A stretch of 41,336 nucleotides of DNA from JAWLEV01 sp041685915. GTDB taxonomy: Bacteria > Chloroflexota > Anaerolineae > UBA1429. The notes beneath the pieces were generated by a model. The model ran no database searches and had not been told where the DNA came from. It was given only the letters and a program-made list of their open reading frames with translations. Below are positions 1 through 7,666 of this stretch, piece after piece. The position numbers were made by a program, and so were the translations under genes. The DNA is taken from assembly GCA_041685915.1 (NCBI GenBank), contig JAWLEV010000013.1, positions 1 through 41,336 on the forward strand, written 5' to 3'. How positions within the stretch are numbered: the first letter of the stretch is position 1; each line of letters begins with the position of its first letter.

Positions 1-11
1 GTAACTGCGGG

Positions 12-1373
12 CTATGCCATCTCATAGAGTTCAGTATGTATACGCTGGCGGACCTGAGAACGCAGTTGACCACGGGAGACCCCTAAATCCTCCAGTGCTC
101 TCTGTACCGCCTCGATCATCGGGGTCGGCCCGCAGGCGAAAAAGGTGCACGTCCTGAGGTCATCACAGATTAGCCGGCGACTGAACATGTCTTGGTTGAT
201 GAACCCGCTCTCCCCCTCCCAGTCGTCCGGTGGCCTCTCCAGCATGTGAATCACCTCCAGGTTCAACCTCTCCTCCAGCGTCTGGAGTTCCTCCCGAAAG
301 ATGACCTCCTCCCAGGTGCGATTCCCATAGAAGAACTGGATCCGGCGGTCGTCGTTGCGGTCCGCCAGCGTGCGGAGCATGCTCATGATCGGCGCTGAGC
401 CGATGCCTCCTGCGATGAATATCAGATCGGACTCTGCCTCGCCATAAAGATCGAACGTCCCAAAGGGCCCGTCAACAAAGACGCGTGTCCCGATGGGGGT
501 GTCTCCGATGGTGGAGGTGAAATCGCCCAACTCCTTGATGGCGAAAGCCAGTTGCTCTGGGCGTTCCGCGCTCGAGGCGAACGAGAACGGATGCTCTTCG
601 ATGCGGAAGGGCGAGTGCCCGATGGATAGCCAGGCCACCTGACCGGCCGCGAACGAGAGTCCGTCGTGCCCCACCGGTTCGATCACCAGTGTCCAGGTCT
701 TGCCCCGTTCCTTGATGACGTCGACCACCTCATATGGGCGTTGGAGAAGCGTCCACGGCTTGATCACGCGGATGTAGACGACCATCGTACCCCACAATGC
801 GCCCAGCCCCAGGATCGCTCCGCGCTGCACCGGCACCGAGGTGTAAAAATTGACTTCCAGAGCATGATAGAGCCCGAATCCGATGACGCCAATCGAAAAG
901 ACGTCGTGAAGTAGCCTCCAGGTCTCATAATCAAGCCCCAGGGACATACGTCTCACGGAAGTGATGACCAGAACCAGGAGCAGGACCACGGAGGCCACCC
1001 CGGCCCGGGCCCGCCACGGCGCGGTGAACACGTTGAGCAACTGTAGCGTATCCGGATTGTTGATGAACAGCAGCACAGGATGGGCCAGAGCCATGGCAAA
1101 GCCCGCGATGGACAGACGGTGGTGGAAAAAGTACAGGGTGTCTATCGGAAACAGATTGTCAAAAAAGGGTGGCCGGGCGGAGATAGCGAACTGGATACCT
1201 ATCAGGGTCAGGCCCATGAACCCCAGGGCCGACGTCAGCTCGCGCCAGAACGTTATCTCGCGCCAGGGCGGGATCTCGGCCGGAAGGGGGCCAAATAGGA
1301 GTATCAATAATGGCCCCAGTATCAGAACAAAGTAGATCAAGATCCAGAATACCTGTCTTGTCCTTCGTTGCAT
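12..1373 (-). CDS. Ferric-reductase-like transmembrane flavoprotein oxidoreductase
   Basis: Predicted membrane oxidoreductase of 453 aa that would pass electrons from NAD(P)H through FAD to heme in the membrane. The N-terminal half has about six hydrophobic segments with paired histidines typical of ferric-reductase/NOX-type domains (H84/H85 and H98 in one helix region, H156 and H170 in another). The C-terminal half is a ferredoxin-reductase-type module: an FAD motif HPFSFAS near 261, a nucleotide-binding GGIGSAP near 322 and CGPTPM near 414. The frame opens nine codons earlier at 1400, but the Met at 1373 is chosen because a GGGGGG run sits about six bases upstream of it. The acceptor (iron, oxygen, a quinone or a partner protein) cannot be told from sequence. 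It is transcribed away from the deacetylase gene. Family assignment is firm, physiological role is not. Confidence 0.85.
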   Translation of the reverse strand: MQRRTRQVFWILIYFVLILGPLLILLFGPLPAEIPPWREITFWRELTSALGFMGLTLIGIQFAISARPPFFDNLFPIDTLYFFHHRLSIAGFAMALAHPVLLFINNPDTLQLLNVFTAPWRARAGVASVVLLLVLVITSVRRMSLGLDYETWRLLHDVFSIGVIGFGLYHALEVNFYTSVPVQRGAILGLGALWGTMVVYIRVIKPWTLLQRPYEVVDVIKERGKTWTLVIEPVGHDGLSFAAGQVAWLSIGHSPFRIEEHPFSFASSAERPEQLAFAIKELGDFTSTIGDTPIGTRVFVDGPFGTFDLYGEAESDLIFIAGGIGSAPIMSMLRTLADRNDDRRIQFFYGNRTWEEVIFREELQTLEERLNLEVIHMLERPPDDWEGESGFINQDMFSRRLICDDLRTCTFFACGPTPMIEAVQRALEDLGVSRGQLRSQVRQRIHTELYEMA

Positions 1374-1505
1374 GCCGATCCCCCCTTCACCCGCTTCCAT
1401 CGCTCTTGGTCCCTGCCGTCACCCAGGTTCCCGATTACCAGCCTTCACCTGTTGACGCCATGTCCGAGACGGATCCCATCAACCTCTCAGGACCCTGCGC
1501 CAAGT

Positions 1506-1534
1506 AGAGTAGTAGATATGCAAGAGCCTGTCAA
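1506..1534 (-). promoter_or_regulatory. Possible sigma70-type promoter of the flavoprotein gene
   Basis: On the minus strand TTGACA (1529-1534) is followed after 17 bp by TACTCT (1506-1511). The -35 is perfect and the -10 is weak (3 of 6). It would give a leader of about 125 nt before the start at 1373. It lies back to back with the strong plus-strand promoter at 1555-1583. Confidence 0.4.
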
Positions 1535-1554
1535 CCTCCTCCTGCTATCCCCTT

Positions 1555-1583
1555 TTGACAACTTACCTCCCAGGCAGTATGAT
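1555..1583 (+). promoter_or_regulatory. Strong consensus sigma70-type promoter
   Basis: TTGACA (1555-1560), a 17-bp spacer and TATGAT (1578-1583): 11 of 12 consensus bases at the ideal spacing. The predicted start of transcription is near 1590. The first downstream open frame is the small one at 1626, and the transcript could read on into the deacetylase gene. Confidence 0.65.
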
Positions 1584-1625
1584 CGTCACACTGACGAATC
1601 GACTCACCACTGCCAAGGAGCCGTC

Positions 1626-1790
1626 ATGCACCAACGAGCCAACCACCGGTTGAGGCCCTGTACCGCCGCCTGCACCCACGGCCCGCTCGGCCGTGGCCGA
1701 GCAACCGTCGTCCCTGGCCCATCCGCCACAGCGGGGCCGCGAGGATATCTGGATGTTTGTTGCGGAGAAAAGGGGGTGGTGGGAGTGTGA
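1626..1790 (+). CDS. Possible small protein, 54 aa, unknown
   Basis: The ATG at 1626 is preceded by AAGGAG (1615-1620) at 5 bp spacing, and a near-perfect promoter lies just upstream, so the arrangement promoter - ribosome site - ORF is complete. The product is basic, Gly/Pro/Arg-rich, with five cysteines including a Cys-Cys pair near the C-terminus; it has no clear signal peptide or membrane segment. I do not recognise a family. A short inverted repeat CACGGCC/GGCCGTG (about 1676-1694) lies inside it. It could instead be a leader peptide or a non-coding leader, and the composition is not strongly protein-like. Confidence 0.3.
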   Translation: MHQRANHRLRPCTAACTHGPLGRGRATVVPGPSATAGPRGYLDVCCGEKGVVGV

Positions 1791-1863
1791 GAAACAATAT
1801 CACTTATGAGAGAGACGAAAGCTCAGCTCAGAATGCGACAAACCTGCAACACCGTCATTACTG

Positions 1864-1872
1864 TGGTACAAT
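1864..1872 (+). promoter_or_regulatory. Extended -10 element of the deacetylase gene; leaderless start likely
   Basis: TGG directly followed by TACAAT (1867-1872) forms an extended -10. The deacetylase ATG at 1880 is only seven bases downstream, so a transcript from here would start at or next to the start codon. No Shine-Dalgarno sequence is seen before 1880, which fits. The -35 region (CTGCAA at 1844-1849) is poor. Confidence 0.45.
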
Positions 1873-1879
1873 CCGCCGC

Positions 1880-3526
1880 ATGCCTAGAAGACTCGTGTCA
1901 TTGATTCTCGCATCGCTCGTCCTCCTCGGCGGTTGCCGGGGCGAGCCGGTCCCACCGACGCCTGCACCGACATCTACGAGCCAGGCAACGCCGTCGTCGC
2001 AGCCGACCACCACGGAGACACCTGTCCCAATCATGACGCCAGCCTCAACCACCACCGACACACCTGTCCCAACTACGACGCCGGCCTCAACTACCACCGA
2101 TACATCTCGCCACCCCTCAAAGTACGAGGATGTCTTTGTCTACACTATTGAGGAGAGGGACAACCAGGGGCGCTCCTTGCTTCACGTGGCCTATCCCGTC
2201 ACGGAGCAAGAGGCCATCAACGAGCGCATGGAAGGCATCGCCGAGGCCTTTATCGACGAGTTTCGCACCGTCGCCGCTGAGCAGGAAGCGGCCTACCAAA
2301 AGTACCTGCGCGAGACGGGCGAAGAGGCAGCCTCGTTCGCCACCCACTATGTGCAGCACTTTGACGTGGCCGTGGCCGATGCCGATCTGATCTCCGTCGC
2401 CGTCGAGCAGTACCGCTTTAGAGGAGGGACGACGGGCAGCACCGACGTAACCGGCTATCTGTTCGACCGCGAGGCAGGCGTCGAGCTGTCCCTTGAGGAT
2501 CTCTTTGTGGAAGATACTTATCTGGAACGCCTATCCGCCCTGTCTCGTACGGAACTGGAGCAGGCGCTACAGGAGGAAATGCAGGAGTTCGATTTCGAGA
2601 CCGAGTCCGCCCGTGAAGAGTGGTTGGCAGGAAGACGGTCCATGCTCGAAGATGGGACGAAACCGGACCCTGAGAACTTTGATGGCATCCTCTTTCTCGA
2701 GGACGGCACCCTTCGGATCATGTTCGACAGATACCAGGTCGCACCGGGCTCGGAGGGCATCGTCTCCGTGGATCTTGCCGCAAACGACATTGCCGATCTT
2801 CTGGTTCCCCAGATGCAGCACCTCTTGGGCGTCTCCCCCGAAGCGGCGGCCACGGCGGTGCCTTCCCCCACTAGCACCCCATCGACGACACCCGATGGGG
2901 GCGTGCAGAGCCGTGTAGACTGTACGGAGGTCGCTTGCGTCGCCCTCACGTTTGACGACGGCCCCTCTGTGTATACAGATCGTCTGCTGGATGTGCTGTG
3001 GTCCCATGAGGTCCCGGCAACTTTCTTCGTGCTCGGCCGGTCGGCCCGAATACAGCCCAAGACGGTCGCCCGTATGGCTCGAGAGGGTCACGAAATCGGC
3101 AACCATTCCTGGAGTCATCCGAACATGCAGGATCTGTCGGACACCGTGATCAGGGAGGAGATCTCCAAGACCAACAAACTGGTCGTCCAGATCTCCGGCG
3201 CGTCTCCAACTCACTTTCGGCCACCCTATGGCGCCTACGACGAGGGCGTGATAGATGCCGCCCGCATGCCCATCATCTTGTGGAGCCTTGATACCTTGGA
3301 CTGGAAAGATCGCGACGCTGACCTCATAGCGGAGAGAATGGACCAGGCTTTAGCGGGAATGATCATCCTTGCCCACGACATCCACGATACCACGGTGGCT
3401 GCCATACCGACCGTTATCGAATCCCTCTCGAGCCGGGGCATTCACTTCGTGACGATGACCGATCTTGTGGGGCCGCCGGGTCTGGTGCCCGGTCAGGTCT
3501 ACCACCACGGCCCTGCGCCAAGATAG
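1880..3526 (+). CDS. Lipoprotein polysaccharide deacetylase, PdaC-like
   Basis: Secreted cell-wall deacetylase of 548 aa, anchored by a lipid. Order of parts: signal peptide with lipobox LLGGC (Cys19), a Thr/Pro-rich linker with a 14-residue repeat, a DUF4163/DUF3298-like region (roughly residues 80-310), a second Pro/Thr linker, then a NodB-type carbohydrate esterase 4 domain. The catalytic motifs are intact: TFDDGP near 357 (metal-binding and base Asp), HSWSHP near 408 (metal His), RPPYG near 446, and LAHDIH near the end. The same domain order occurs in Bacillus PdaC, a peptidoglycan N-acetyl deacetylase, so peptidoglycan or a related glycan is the likely substrate. The frame is open from 1757, but the residues before 1880 lack protein character and 1880 places the signal peptide at the N-terminus. 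Confidence 0.9.
   Translation: MPRRLVSLILASLVLLGGCRGEPVPPTPAPTSTSQATPSSQPTTTETPVPIMTPASTTTDTPVPTTTPASTTTDTSRHPSKYEDVFVYTIEERDNQGRSLLHVAYPVTEQEAINERMEGIAEAFIDEFRTVAAEQEAAYQKYLRETGEEAASFATHYVQHFDVAVADADLISVAVEQYRFRGGTTGSTDVTGYLFDREAGVELSLEDLFVEDTYLERLSALSRTELEQALQEEMQEFDFETESAREEWLAGRRSMLEDGTKPDPENFDGILFLEDGTLRIMFDRYQVAPGSEGIVSVDLAANDIADLLVPQMQHLLGVSPEAAATAVPSPTSTPSTTPDGGVQSRVDCTEVACVALTFDDGPSVYTDRLLDVLWSHEVPATFFVLGRSARIQPKTVARMAREGHEIGNHSWSHPNMQDLSDTVIREEISKTNKLVVQISGASPTHFRPPYGAYDEGVIDAARMPIILWSLDTLDWKDRDADLIAERMDQALAGMIILAHDIHDTTVAAIPTVIESLSSRGIHFVTMTDLVGPPGLVPGQVYHHGPAPR
2006..2108 (+). repeat. 42-bp tandem repeat in the deacetylase linker
   Basis: Two 42-bp units (2006-2047 and 2048-2089) and a partial third unit (to about 2108) encode a 14-residue Thr/Pro repeat (TTT-E/D-TPVP...TPAS). 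It forms the flexible stalk between the lipid anchor and the folded domains. Copy number may vary between strains. Confidence 0.8.
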
Positions 3527-3791
3527 GCGCGATCTCGGCCCTCAATTTCCTTAATCGGCTCAGCTTGCGAGGAGGGCGGCAATCTTCACCAAGAGGCAGT
3601 TCACACTCCTCACCGTCGCTTGCACGCCAGCTCCTTCCTCCCAAACTTATGATGCCATGTCCTGGCTTGAGCCTCGACTCGTTCGGACTGTCAATATACA
3701 AGCGTCTGCTTCGCCAACCCATCGCCGCGAGAGGTCCACGACGAAGGAAACGCTTCGTCGCTACCATACCTGCGTGGCCTGCGAACTCACA
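3527..3791. other. Intergenic stretch with no recognised gene
   Basis: Between the deacetylase stop and the flavin-reductase promoter I see no supported ORF, RNA gene or clear terminator. Open frames here overlap each other on both strands and lack ribosome sites and family features. Confidence 0.5.
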
Positions 3792-3820
3792 TTGCCTCTC
3801 GTGCTTTGTTGGCATACAAT
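3792..3820 (+). promoter_or_regulatory. Promoter of the flavin-reductase / lipoprotein unit
   Basis: TTGCCT (3792-3797), 17-bp spacer, TACAAT (3815-3820). The predicted transcript starts near 3827, about 50 nt before the ATG at 3879. Confidence 0.6.
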
Positions 3821-3878
3821 ATTCTCATACGGGATGGGACTTCTCTGATGCTCCGATAGCGAGACAGGAGGTGACAGG

Positions 3879-4388
3879 ATGAAAAGGGCGACATTTTCCG
3901 AGGCCATGCGCCAAAAGTACCCCGAGTGGGTCGTGTTGATCGCCACCGTGGGCGAGGAGGACGTGCCGGACGTGATGCCCGCTGGCTGGGCCATGGTGGC
4001 CTCCCACAACCCGCCCATGTTCGCCATCGCCGTGGGCCACACCCGATACACCCATGAACTGATCCAAGAGCAAAAAGAGTTCGTCGTGGCCTTTCCCGGC
4101 CCCGGCCTGGAGGAGGCCATCGAATACACGGGCTCGTGCTCTGGAAGGGACGTGAGAGATAAGTTCGAGAGATCGGGATTGAGGGCCCTGGAGGCCGAAC
4201 AGGTAAAACCTCCCTTGCTCGCGGGGTGTGTGGCGAACCTCGAATGCACCCTTGCCGGCACGCTGGAGGCCGGGGATCATACGATCTTTTTGGGGCGCGT
4301 GGTGGCCGCCCACGTGGACGAGGACGTCCCCGCCCGTCTCCTGAACTTTGATGGCACCTTCTCCATGGCCGTCCCGCGGGACCAATAG
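3879..4388 (+). CDS. Flavin reductase-like (FMN-binding split barrel) protein
   Basis: 169-aa protein of the flavin-reductase-like domain family. It is compact and cytosolic with no signal peptide. Recognisable features are the N-terminal strand ending in a Pro-x-x-Met-Pro-Ala-Gly-Trp motif (near residues 29-36), which binds FMN in the family, the segment NPPMFAIAV, and a C-terminal strand region LGRVVAAHV. AGGAGG lies about 6 bases before the ATG, which fixes the start. Family members either reduce flavin for a monooxygenase or act as FMN-dependent oxidoreductases or rubredoxin/ferredoxin-linked proteins; no partner is adjacent. It shares a transcription unit with the small lipoprotein 11 bp downstream. 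Fold is confident, substrate unknown. Confidence 0.85.
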   Translation: MKRATFSEAMRQKYPEWVVLIATVGEEDVPDVMPAGWAMVASHNPPMFAIAVGHTRYTHELIQEQKEFVVAFPGPGLEEAIEYTGSCSGRDVRDKFERSGLRALEAEQVKPPLLAGCVANLECTLAGTLEAGDHTIFLGRVVAAHVDEDVPARLLNFDGTFSMAVPRDQ

Positions 4389-4399
4389 GACGGAAACCG

Positions 4400-4999
4400 G
4401 TGTTTGGAATGCTAACCTCGAAATCGATCCAACACTGGCGTGCTTGGGCAGGTTTCCGACGGTATCAGCATCTGATTGCCACGGTTGCTTTGCTTTTTCT
4501 CCTTATCCTGCCTACTGGATGTCAACCCAAAGCACGAGGGACTGACGCCGTAACCCCCTCTGTCAGTATCTCGCAGGTGGAACACGTGGACGAGTACCTG
4601 GCCACAAATGTAGGCACATCTTCCTTTGGGGGAGAGGTCTTTTGTGCTTCCGAGCCCCTGGATGCCGACCAGGGGGCGGGGGGCGAGATGTACCTGTGGG
4701 TCTATTGCATGGAGTATTATCCAGAGGAGGGGTCACTGGTGCGTGGATCGGGCGTCAGTGTACCGGTGGCCCTTCACATAGAGGAAAGGGACGGCCACTA
4801 TGAGATCACCGACCATCGGCTCCCCCGAGATGGCGAGTACTATGGGCCGAATGTGCGGGATATCTTTCCCGAAAGCACCTGGTCCCAGATCATGCCCCAG
4901 ACCGACGAGGAGAGGGAGCGATATAACGACCGCGCCAAAAGATTGGAAGAGGAGGCGGAAAGGCGAGCCAGGTCCCACTATGATATGGGCATGCCGTGA
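4400..4999 (+). CDS. Putative lipoprotein, unknown function
   Basis: 199-aa protein beginning with a basic N-region, a hydrophobic stretch and a lipobox-like ILPTGC (Cys41), so it is probably a membrane-anchored extracellular lipoprotein. The mature part is about 160 aa, acidic, with a conserved-looking central block (DIFPESTWSQI near 155) and a charged helical C-terminus rich in Glu and Arg. I do not recognise a named family. The start is the GTG at 4400; an ATG at 4409 is an alternative that would shorten the N-region by three residues. It begins 11 bp after the flavin-reductase stop and is probably co-transcribed. Confidence 0.7.
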   Translation: MFGMLTSKSIQHWRAWAGFRRYQHLIATVALLFLLILPTGCQPKARGTDAVTPSVSISQVEHVDEYLATNVGTSSFGGEVFCASEPLDADQGAGGEMYLWVYCMEYYPEEGSLVRGSGVSVPVALHIEERDGHYEITDHRLPRDGEYYGPNVRDIFPESTWSQIMPQTDEERERYNDRAKRLEEEAERRARSHYDMGMP

Positions 5000-5080
5000 T
5001 CGTCCCTGGCCTCTTGCTGTGCCTGACCGGCCATCCCCCAGACCCCTCAAGTTTAACCTGAGCTGAAAGGACGCACGCCC

Positions 5081-6025
5081 ATGTATCGAACTATCGTATC
5101 TACCAAAGGAGACCGCCCTTGGCAGGGGATACCCGGCATCGAGCGCGCCGGCGACGGGCGATTGTGGTGCACCTTTTATAGCGGTGGCCCCAAGGAACCC
5201 CACCCGGACAACCACATTCTCCTCACCACCAGCGAGGACGAGGGACGCACCTGGTCGTCGCCAGAGATCGTCGTCGATCCACAGGGACCTGCACGGGCCT
5301 ACGATCCCGCCCTGTGGCACGATCCCCAGGGGCGGCTGTGGCTCTTTTACAATCGGGCCCAGCGGGAGGCCGACGATTACAGCCTTTGGGCTCTGGTGAC
5401 CGACGAATCCGACAGCGCCACCCCCCGCTGGGAGGGTCCCCGATCCATTGACCTGGACGTTCCCTTTGCTTTTCGCCTCAACAAGCCCATCGTCACCGCC
5501 GACGGCGACTGGCTGCTGCCGGTCACCTGGGCCCGGCGCGCCCCCGAGGGCTGGTTCCCCCGCCAGGATCAACTACAGGGCGTGGCCATCTCCTCCGACG
5601 CGGGCCAGACCTGGTCCCTGTATGGCGCCGTGGAGGCGCCCCCCTGGGCCCTGGAGAACATGATCGTGGAACGCCGCGATGGCTTCCTGTGGATGCTGAT
5701 CCGCACGGGCGGCGGGGTGTTGTGGGAGAGTTATTCCCGCGACGGCGCCCGCACCTGGTCGCCGGGCGCCCCCACGCGAATCGTGAACCCTGGCACCCGC
5801 TTCTTTGTGCGCCGTCTCCGTTCGGGGCGCCTGCTGCTCATCAATACCCCCGATCCCGAGGAGAGGCGTACGCTGTACGCCTCGGTGAGCGCCTCGGCCG
5901 ATGATTTGGGAGCAGAGCGGGGCCTACAATTGGACAATAGAGACAAGGTGTCCTATCCCGACGCCGTCCAGGCCCCCGACGGGACCATCTATGCCGTCCA
6001 TGATTATGATCGCCGCGGCGCCGGC
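5081..6025 (+). CDS. Sialidase-like (BNR / Asp-box) protein, 3' end lost in gap
   Basis: The first 315 residues of a six-bladed sialidase-fold protein. Three Asp-box motifs (S-x-D-x-G-x-T-W type) are visible: TSEDEGRTW near 49, SSDAGQTW near 170 and SRDGARTW near 219. No signal peptide is seen, so the visible protein looks cytosolic, unlike most secreted sialidases. Members of this superfamily include exo-alpha-sialidases and other glycan-active or uncharacterised BNR proteins; without the C-terminal part the catalytic set (Arg triad, Tyr/Glu pair) cannot be checked. The ribosome site is a modest AAAGGA about 11 bases before the ATG. The coding frame runs into the 100-N gap at 6026, so the stop is missing. 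Confidence 0.75.
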
Positions 6026-6125
6026 NNNNNNNNNNNNNNNNNNNNNNNNNNNNNNNNNNNNNNNNNNNNNNNNNNNNNNNNNNNNNNNNNNNNNNNNNNN
6101 NNNNNNNNNNNNNNNNNNNNNNNNN
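6026..6125. other. Scaffold gap of 100 N
   Basis: Exactly 100 undetermined bases, the usual placeholder for a gap of unknown length. The sialidase-like gene enters it and Maf leaves it in the same frame by chance, which creates an artificial fused frame (5081-6775). The real distance between the two genes is unknown. Confidence 0.98.
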
Positions 6126-6775
6126 TCGTGCTGGCCTCGGGGTCGCCCCGCCGTCGGCGCCTGTTGTCCCTTTTGGGCCTCTCCTTCCAGACCACCGTGC
6201 CCGGCGTGGACGAGGAGCCCCGGCCGGGGGAGGCCCCCGAGGCGCTGGCACGACGCCTGAGCCTGCTCAAGGCCACTGCGGCCGCCCAGGAGCGTGCCGA
6301 GGGCGTCGTCGTCGCCGCCGATACCCTCGTGGTGTGCGATGGGGACGTCCTGGGCAAGCCCGCGGATACCGCGGAGGCGCGGGAGATGCTTTTGACCCTG
6401 CGCGACAGACAGCATACTGTGCTTTCCGGTGTCGCTTTGTACGACGCTGAAGAGCAGCGACATATCGTGCGGGTAGCGGAGACCCGTGTCTATATGCGCG
6501 ATTATACGGAAGAGGAGATCCGCCGTTACGTGGCCAGCGGGGAGCCCATGGACAAGGCCGGCGCCTATGCCATCCAGGACCGAGACTTTTCGCCCGTGGC
6601 TCGCATCGAGGGCTGCTACACCAACGTCGTGGGCTTGCCCCTGTGTCATCTGTACTCTATGCTCTCCGCCTGGGAGGTCCATGTCCCCATCCGTCCCCCC
6701 ACCTGTTGCCCCCGCGCCGTGGAGGCGGGCTGCCCCCTCGACGTGATGCATTCTTCCTCTCCGCCATTTCCCTGA
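6126..6775 (+). CDS. maf: Maf family nucleotide pyrophosphatase, 5' end lost in gap
   Basis: Maf proteins hydrolyse (d)NTPs, often modified or dTTP/UTP, to the monophosphate and are linked to septum formation and nucleotide-pool cleaning. The visible 216 residues begin within the diagnostic N-terminal loop (LASGSPRRR), so only a few residues are missing. Other signatures are VVAADTLVV with the catalytic Asp, GKPADTAEAREML, HTVLSGVAL, and GAYAIQDRD near residue 140 followed by the G-x-x-x-N-V-V-G-LP block. After the LPLCHLYSML end of the fold there is a tail of about 30 residues rich in Pro and Cys that is not part of the family and may be spurious read-through sequence. The stop at 6775 is 15 bp before the rsmD promoter. 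Confidence 0.9.
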
Positions 6776-6790
6776 CGGGTTCTCTCTTTA

Positions 6791-6819
6791 TTGACCCCTC
6801 TGTCAAAGCGTGGTACACT
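6791..6819 (+). promoter_or_regulatory. Promoter of the rsmD - DUF951 - mnmE cluster
   Basis: TTGACC (6791-6796), 17-bp spacer, TACACT (6814-6819). It lies in the 68-bp space between maf and rsmD and gives a predicted leader of about 18 nt that contains the rsmD ribosome site GGAGGT (6833-6838). Confidence 0.7.
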
Positions 6820-6843
6820 TTTTTACGTAAACGGAGGTGTGAC

Positions 6844-7425
6844 GTGCGCGTTATTACGGGATCTGCCAAAGGCCATACGTTGCGGGCCGTTCCTGGCGAG
6901 GGGACGCGCCCCATTCTCGACCGTGTCAAGGAATCCCTTTTCAATATCCTGGGGCCCGAGGTGCGGGGCAAGACCTTTCTCGATCTGTATGCCGGCACGG
7001 GCAGCGTAGGGATCGAGGCCCTGAGCAGGGGGGCGGCCCATTGTGTGTTCGTGGATCTCGCCCGTAAGGCGATACAAACCATCCACCGCAACCTGGAGGC
7101 CACCGGGCTGACCGAGCGGGCCGAGGTTATCAAGGATGATGCCTTTCATTTTATACGCTCTGCCTCGGGGGAGCGACGTTTCGATTATATCTATGTCGCG
7201 CCGCCCCAGTATCGGGGTCTTTGGTCCGAGACCCTCTTGGCTCTGGATGATTGTTCCCTGCTCACGTCGCGGGGTACCGCCATCGTGCAACTGGACCCCA
7301 AAGAGGCCGAACCCCTTGCTTTGAATAATCTGTATCTTTTCGACAAGAGGGAATATGGCAATACCCTTCTGCTCTTCTTTGCTCCCGATACCGAGGATCA
7401 GGTATTGGAGGAGGAGACGCGGTGA
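6844..7425 (+). CDS. rsmD: 16S rRNA (guanine-N2)-methyltransferase RsmD
   Basis: 193-aa SAM-dependent methyltransferase that would modify G966 of 16S rRNA. The start is the GTG at 6844, with GGAGGT 5 bases upstream; the frame is open further 5' but that part is shadow sequence. Seen: the N-terminal substrate segment with RVITGSAKG and RPILDRVKESLFNIL, the SAM-binding motif DLYAGTGSVGIEALSRGA near 42-59, the VDLARKA segment, and the catalytic motif IV near 118. Motif IV reads VAPPQY rather than the usual DPPY/F; the two prolines and aromatic are kept but the Asp/Asn is Ala. It overlaps the next gene by 4 bp (GTGA), which implies translational coupling. Confidence 0.88.
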   Translation: MRVITGSAKGHTLRAVPGEGTRPILDRVKESLFNILGPEVRGKTFLDLYAGTGSVGIEALSRGAAHCVFVDLARKAIQTIHRNLEATGLTERAEVIKDDAFHFIRSASGERRFDYIYVAPPQYRGLWSETLLALDDCSLLTSRGTAIVQLDPKEAEPLALNNLYLFDKREYGNTLLLFFAPDTEDQVLEEETR

Positions 7426-7628
7426 AAAGGATCGACGTACACGTTGACGATATCGCCACGCTGCGCAAACCCCATCCCTGTGGCGGTTATAGGTGGCGGG
7501 TCACGCGCATCGGGGCCGATATCGGCCTCAAGTGCCTCACGTGCGGCCGTCACATCATGATGCCCCGGAGCAAATTCAACCGCCGTGCCAAAGAGGTGGT
7601 CTCGGGTGCCGATCTCTCGGAAGCCTGA
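7422..7628 (+). CDS. DUF951 family small protein
   Basis: 68-aa protein that matches the DUF951 pattern: LRKPHPCGG near 14-22, a middle block RIGADIGLKC, then CLTCGRHIMMPRSKF. Three cysteines (Cys20, Cys38, Cys41) could bind a metal or nucleic acid, but the function is unknown. DUF951 is known from Firmicutes and related monoderms, often next to ribosome, chromosome-partition or mnmE genes. The start GTG lies in the 4-bp overlap with rsmD. mnmE begins 38 bp downstream on the same strand, which suggests a shared role in translation or RNA, by context only. Confidence 0.88.
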   Translation: MKRIDVHVDDIATLRKPHPCGGYRWRVTRIGADIGLKCLTCGRHIMMPRSKFNRRAKEVVSGADLSEA

Positions 7629-7666
7629 TCACCTCAGACCCTTACCCCATCTTTCTGGAGTGCCCC

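Noticed and set aside
1757..1879. Longer N-terminus of the deacetylase from 1757
   Set aside because: The extra 41 codons would bury the signal peptide inside the protein; the lipoprotein signal starts at 1880.
6643..6843. Longer N-terminus of RsmD from 6643
   Set aside because: It overlaps the end of maf and the promoter; RsmD homology starts at the GTG at 6844, which has its own ribosome site.
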